64,000 bases of DNA from Corynebacterium efficiens YS-314 (GTDB lineage: Bacteria; Actinomycetota; Actinomycetes; Mycobacteriales; Mycobacteriaceae), in contig NC_004369.1 of NCBI RefSeq assembly GCF_000011305.1, positions 992,001 to 1,056,000 on the forward strand. The letters are read 5' to 3'. Of the stretch, positions 61,715 through 64,000 are shown in pieces; within the stretch, counting starts at the first letter, position 1, and each line of letters opens with the position of its first letter. The position numbers and the translations under genes are program-made. The notes below the pieces were generated by a model, which did not search any database, was not told the DNA's origin, and saw nothing but the letters and a program-made list of their open reading frames with translations.

Positions 61715-63355
61715 CTATTCCGCCACGAGGGACTCCAGCACGAATTCCGGGTGCTCCTTCTCGATGAAGGACAGACGCCACTTGTCACCGAACAGGGCGA
61801 TGAGTTCGCCGTCGGTGCGGGTGAAGACCTCCACACCGCGCTGCTTGGACAGCTCCACGGCGGTCTCCGGGGTGGTGCGGCGTGCCACGGTGTACGGGAT
61901 CGGATCGGCGACGGTCTCCACGTTGTACTCGACCTCCATGCGGGCCTGCATGACCTCGAACTGCATGGGGCCGACAGCGGCCATGACCGGGTTGGCATCG
62001 CCACGCAGGTCGTTGCGCAGGATCTGGACGACACCCTCGGAATCCAGCTGCTCCAGTGCCTTGCGGAACTGCTTGTACTTGCCCAGGGACTTCGCACGCA
62101 GGATGCGGAAGTGCTCGGGGGCGAACTTCGGCATCGGCGGGTACTGGATCTTGCGTCCGGCGTAGATGGTGTCACCGGGTGCCAGGGCACCGGCGTTGAC
62201 CAGACCCACGATGTCACCCGGGAAGGCCGTCTCCACGGTCGAACGGGTGCGTCCGAACACCGTCAGGGCGTACTTGGTGGAGAAACTGCGGGAGGTCTGC
62301 GCGTGGGTGACCTGCATGCCACGGTCGAATTCCCCGGAGACCACCCGCATGAAGGCGAGGGTGTCACGGTGGTTGCGGTCCATGCCTGCCTGCACCTTGA
62401 ACACCACACCGGAGAAATCATCGGTGACCTCACGGCGTTCATCCATGGCGGTGGTGGAGGCCTCAAGGGCCTTCGGGTCGGCATCGCGGCCCTGCGGGGA
62501 GGGGGCCAGGGCACACAGGGTGTCCAGGATCTGGTGGACACCGAAGTTGAGCATCGCCGAGGCGAAGATCAACGGGGAGGTGGTGCAGCTGAGGAACATC
62601 TCCTGATCGTGCACGGCACCGTCGGCGGCGAGGAGTTCCGCCTCCTCGGTGGCGTTCTCCCACACCTCGCCCTCACGCTGCGCAGCTTCCTCGGGGGTGT
62701 AGAAATCCTCCGGGGCGATGGTGGAGCCACCGGCGGTGCGGGTGAAGTGGATGTACTCCTCGGCCTCACCGTCTTCGTTGATGCGCGCCAGTCCGCGGAA
62801 GTCACCTGCCTCACCGACGGGCCAGAACAGGGGGGTGGGCTGGAGATCGATCTCCTGGACGATCTCGTCGACAAGCTCAAGCGGGGTGCGACCGACACGG
62901 TCCCACTTGTTGATCACGGTGATGATCGGCAGGCCACGGGCCTTGCACACGCGGAAGAGCTGCAGAGTCTGCGGCTCGAGGCCCTTGGCGGCGTCGATGA
63001 GCATGACGGCGGCATCGACGGCCATGAGCACACGGTAGGTGTCCTCGGAGAAGTCGGCGTGACCCGGGGTGTCCACCAGGTTGATCATGTAGGGCTCGCC
63101 CTCATGGTTCTCGGGCGCGTACTCGAACTGCAGGGCGGAGGACGCGATCGAGATACCGCGGTCCTTCTCCATCTCCATCCAGTCGGAGACGGTGGCCTTG
63201 CGGCCGGCCTTGCCATGGGTGGCACCAGCCTCGGAGATGATGTGCGCATGCAGTGCGAGCGCCTCGGTCAGGGTTGATTTACCGGCATCGGGGTGTGCGA
63301 TGACGGCAAATGTCCGGCGGCGTTGTGCCTCTGCTGCTGTGCTGGTGGTGCTCAT
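61715..63355 (-). CDS. prfC: Peptide chain release factor 3 (RF3)
   Basis: 546 aa translational GTPase that recycles RF1 and RF2. G1 AHPDAGKSTLTEAL, switch II DTPGHADFSEDTYRVL, G4 NKWDRVGR. RF3-specific C-terminal region LTVFGRTRSTVETAFPGDIVGLVNAG. No ribosome-binding site precedes the ATG; TATTCT lies eight bases upstream, so a leaderless message is likely. Confidence 0.96.
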   Translation of the reverse strand: MSTTSTAAEAQRRRTFAVIAHPDAGKSTLTEALALHAHIISEAGATHGKAGRKATVSDWMEMEKDRGISIASSALQFEYAPENHEGEPYMINLVDTPGHADFSEDTYRVLMAVDAAVMLIDAAKGLEPQTLQLFRVCKARGLPIITVINKWDRVGRTPLELVDEIVQEIDLQPTPLFWPVGEAGDFRGLARINEDGEAEEYIHFTRTAGGSTIAPEDFYTPEEAAQREGEVWENATEEAELLAADGAVHDQEMFLSCTTSPLIFASAMLNFGVHQILDTLCALAPSPQGRDADPKALEASTTAMDERREVTDDFSGVVFKVQAGMDRNHRDTLAFMRVVSGEFDRGMQVTHAQTSRSFSTKYALTVFGRTRSTVETAFPGDIVGLVNAGALAPGDTIYAGRKIQYPPMPKFAPEHFRILRAKSLGKYKQFRKALEQLDSEGVVQILRNDLRGDANPVMAAVGPMQFEVMQARMEVEYNVETVADPIPYTVARRTTPETAVELSKQRGVEVFTRTDGELIALFGDKWRLSFIEKEHPEFVLESLVAE

Positions 63356-63469
63356 GGATTATAAGAATAGCCGGTGGGGTGGGTCGAACCCCAGCCGGTG
63401 TCCTGGTGGATGCACCTGTAACTCGGTGGAGGGTTTCTGTGGCTGGGGGTACGTAGGTGTACCGTTCTC

Positions 63470-63489
63470 TAACTATTGACTTATAGTTA
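63470..63489. promoter_or_regulatory. AmtR-binding box upstream of the urease operon
   Basis: TAACTATTGACTTATAGTTA: perfect 7-bp arms and a central CTAT-N6-ATAG, which is the core of the C. glutamicum AmtR consensus. TATAGT (63482-63487) within the box could serve as the ureA -10, so a bound repressor would block it. It is 33 bp upstream of the ureA start. The AmtR gene itself is at 10436-11107. Confidence 0.82.
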
Positions 63490-63522
63490 TTTTTGACCGT
63501 TCAGAGAGGATCTCGAAACAAA

Positions 63523-63825
63523 ATGCACCTACAACCCCGAGAGCAGGAGAAACTCATGATTGTAGTCGCGGCAGACCTGGCACGCCGCAGACAGGCCCGT
63601 GGCCTCCAACTCAACTATCCCGAAGCGGTGGCCATCATCTCCTACGAACTGATGGAAGGAGCACGGGACGGCCGCTCGGTGGCGGAGCTGATGAGCTGGG
63701 GCACAACCATCCTCAACCGCGACGACGTCCAGGAGGGCATTGCCGAGATGATCCCTGAGGTGCAGGTAGAGGCAACATTTCCAGATGGGACCAAACTCAT
63801 CACCGTCCACACTCCGATCCGATAG
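63523..63825 (+). CDS. ureA: Urease gamma subunit
   Basis: 100 aa. [27 protein letters not shown] and [31 protein letters not shown] are standard UreA; the C-terminal [21 protein letters not shown] ends the fold. Forms the UreABC urease core that hydrolyses urea to ammonium. I start at ATG 63523 (GAGAGGA 12 bases upstream), not at the longer frame from 63493. Start of a ureABC-EFGD-type operon that continues past the window. Confidence 0.96.
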   Translation: MHLQPREQEKLMIVVAADLARRRQARGLQLNYPEAVAIISYELMEGARDGRSVAELMSWGTTILNRDDVQEGIAEMIPEVQVEATFPDGTKLITVHTPIR

Positions 63826-63835
63826 GGAGGTTGTC

Positions 63836-64000
63836 ATGATTCCCGGAGAGTATGTCCTGTCCGACACACCGATTCTTTGCAACCGTGGTCGCGAAGCCAT
63901 TGAGATCGAGGTGATCAACACGGGGGACCGGCCCGTCCAAATAGGGTCGCATTACCACTTCGCAGAAGTAAATCCGCTGGTGACCTTCGATCGCGTACGA
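63836..64000 (+). CDS. ureB: Urease beta subunit (5' part, truncated by window end)
   Basis: First 55 codons only, running off the window. [20 protein letters not shown], then [22 protein letters not shown] is the UreB signature. Starts 10 bp after the ureA stop with GGGAGG upstream. Confidence 0.95.
   Translation, partial: MIPGEYVLSDTPILCNRGREAIEIEVINTGDRPVQIGSHYHFAEVNPLVTFDRVR

Noticed and set aside
1..64000. tRNA, rRNA, CRISPR arrays, insertion sequences or attachment sites
   Set aside because: I saw no cloverleaf, rRNA core, regularly spaced repeats or transposase motifs on either strand.

Overview
The window is a 64 kb stretch of high-GC actinobacterial chromosome and is almost certainly from the genus Corynebacterium. 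The evidence is a BetP that reads as a close relative of the C. glutamicum protein, an AmtR nitrogen regulator, a corynomycolyl transferase, and a gene order that follows the C. glutamicum uvrD–purNH–amtR–mprAB-like–galU–betP–metS–rpf2–ksgA–ispE backbone. The same backbone is recognisable in M. tuberculosis around Rv0949–Rv1011. The high GC suggests a C. efficiens-like species, but this is inference from memory and not a database match. I saw no rRNA or tRNA genes, CRISPR arrays, insertion sequences or prophage. One gene is frameshifted, and one gene lacks a standard start codon.

Layout. 1–4.4 kb: end of a PcrA/UvrD helicase, then a PadR-controlled ABC exporter with a double palindromic operator. 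4.4–9.6 kb: an M23 peptidase, a PerM-type membrane protein, and purN-purH. 9.6–12.1 kb: a citE-like lyase, amtR, and a DUF294-type protein that appears to have lost its catalytic residues. 12.2–16.5 kb: cysteine-poor ribosomal proteins (S18, S14, L33, L28 and, further on, L31B and L32) flanking a SulP transporter with its ArsR regulator. 16.6–22.9 kb: an MprAB-like two-component system with an HtrA/PepD protease and a MoaB-like protein, then mscL, a SAF-domain protein and 5-formyl-THF cyclo-ligase on the other strand.

23–31 kb: galU, a MoeA-like gene best read as the cell-division gephyrin homologue Glp, a RimJ-type acetyltransferase, the probable Glp membrane receptor, an MFS exporter, DoxX, a zinc-finger membrane protein and a small GH13 enzyme. 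31–46.9 kb: protein mannosyltransferase, rsmI, betP, metS, a RecQ helicase with a phosphoribosyltransferase-like tail, a cyclase and tatD sharing a tiny divergent promoter, rpf2, ksgA, ispE, an ABC-F ATPase and pyridoxal kinase. 46.9–53.5 kb: a redoxin, two ABM-fold monooxygenase-like paralogues, PPK2, a Cof phosphatase, an enoyl-CoA hydratase-family protein and two poorly known proteins. 53.6–64 kb: a mycolyltransferase, an MMPL transporter with a TetR regulator, an RraA-like protein, a GAP-family membrane protein, a frameshifted alcohol dehydrogenase, a DUF2199 protein, prfC and the start of a urease operon.

Two connections stand out. AmtR is encoded at 10.4–11.1 kb, and a perfect AmtR-type box lies in front of ureA at 63.5 kb, so regulator and target are in the same window. 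Cell-envelope and division functions are dense here: PerM, Glp and its receptor, GalU, Pmt, Rpf2, the mycolyltransferase and MMPL.
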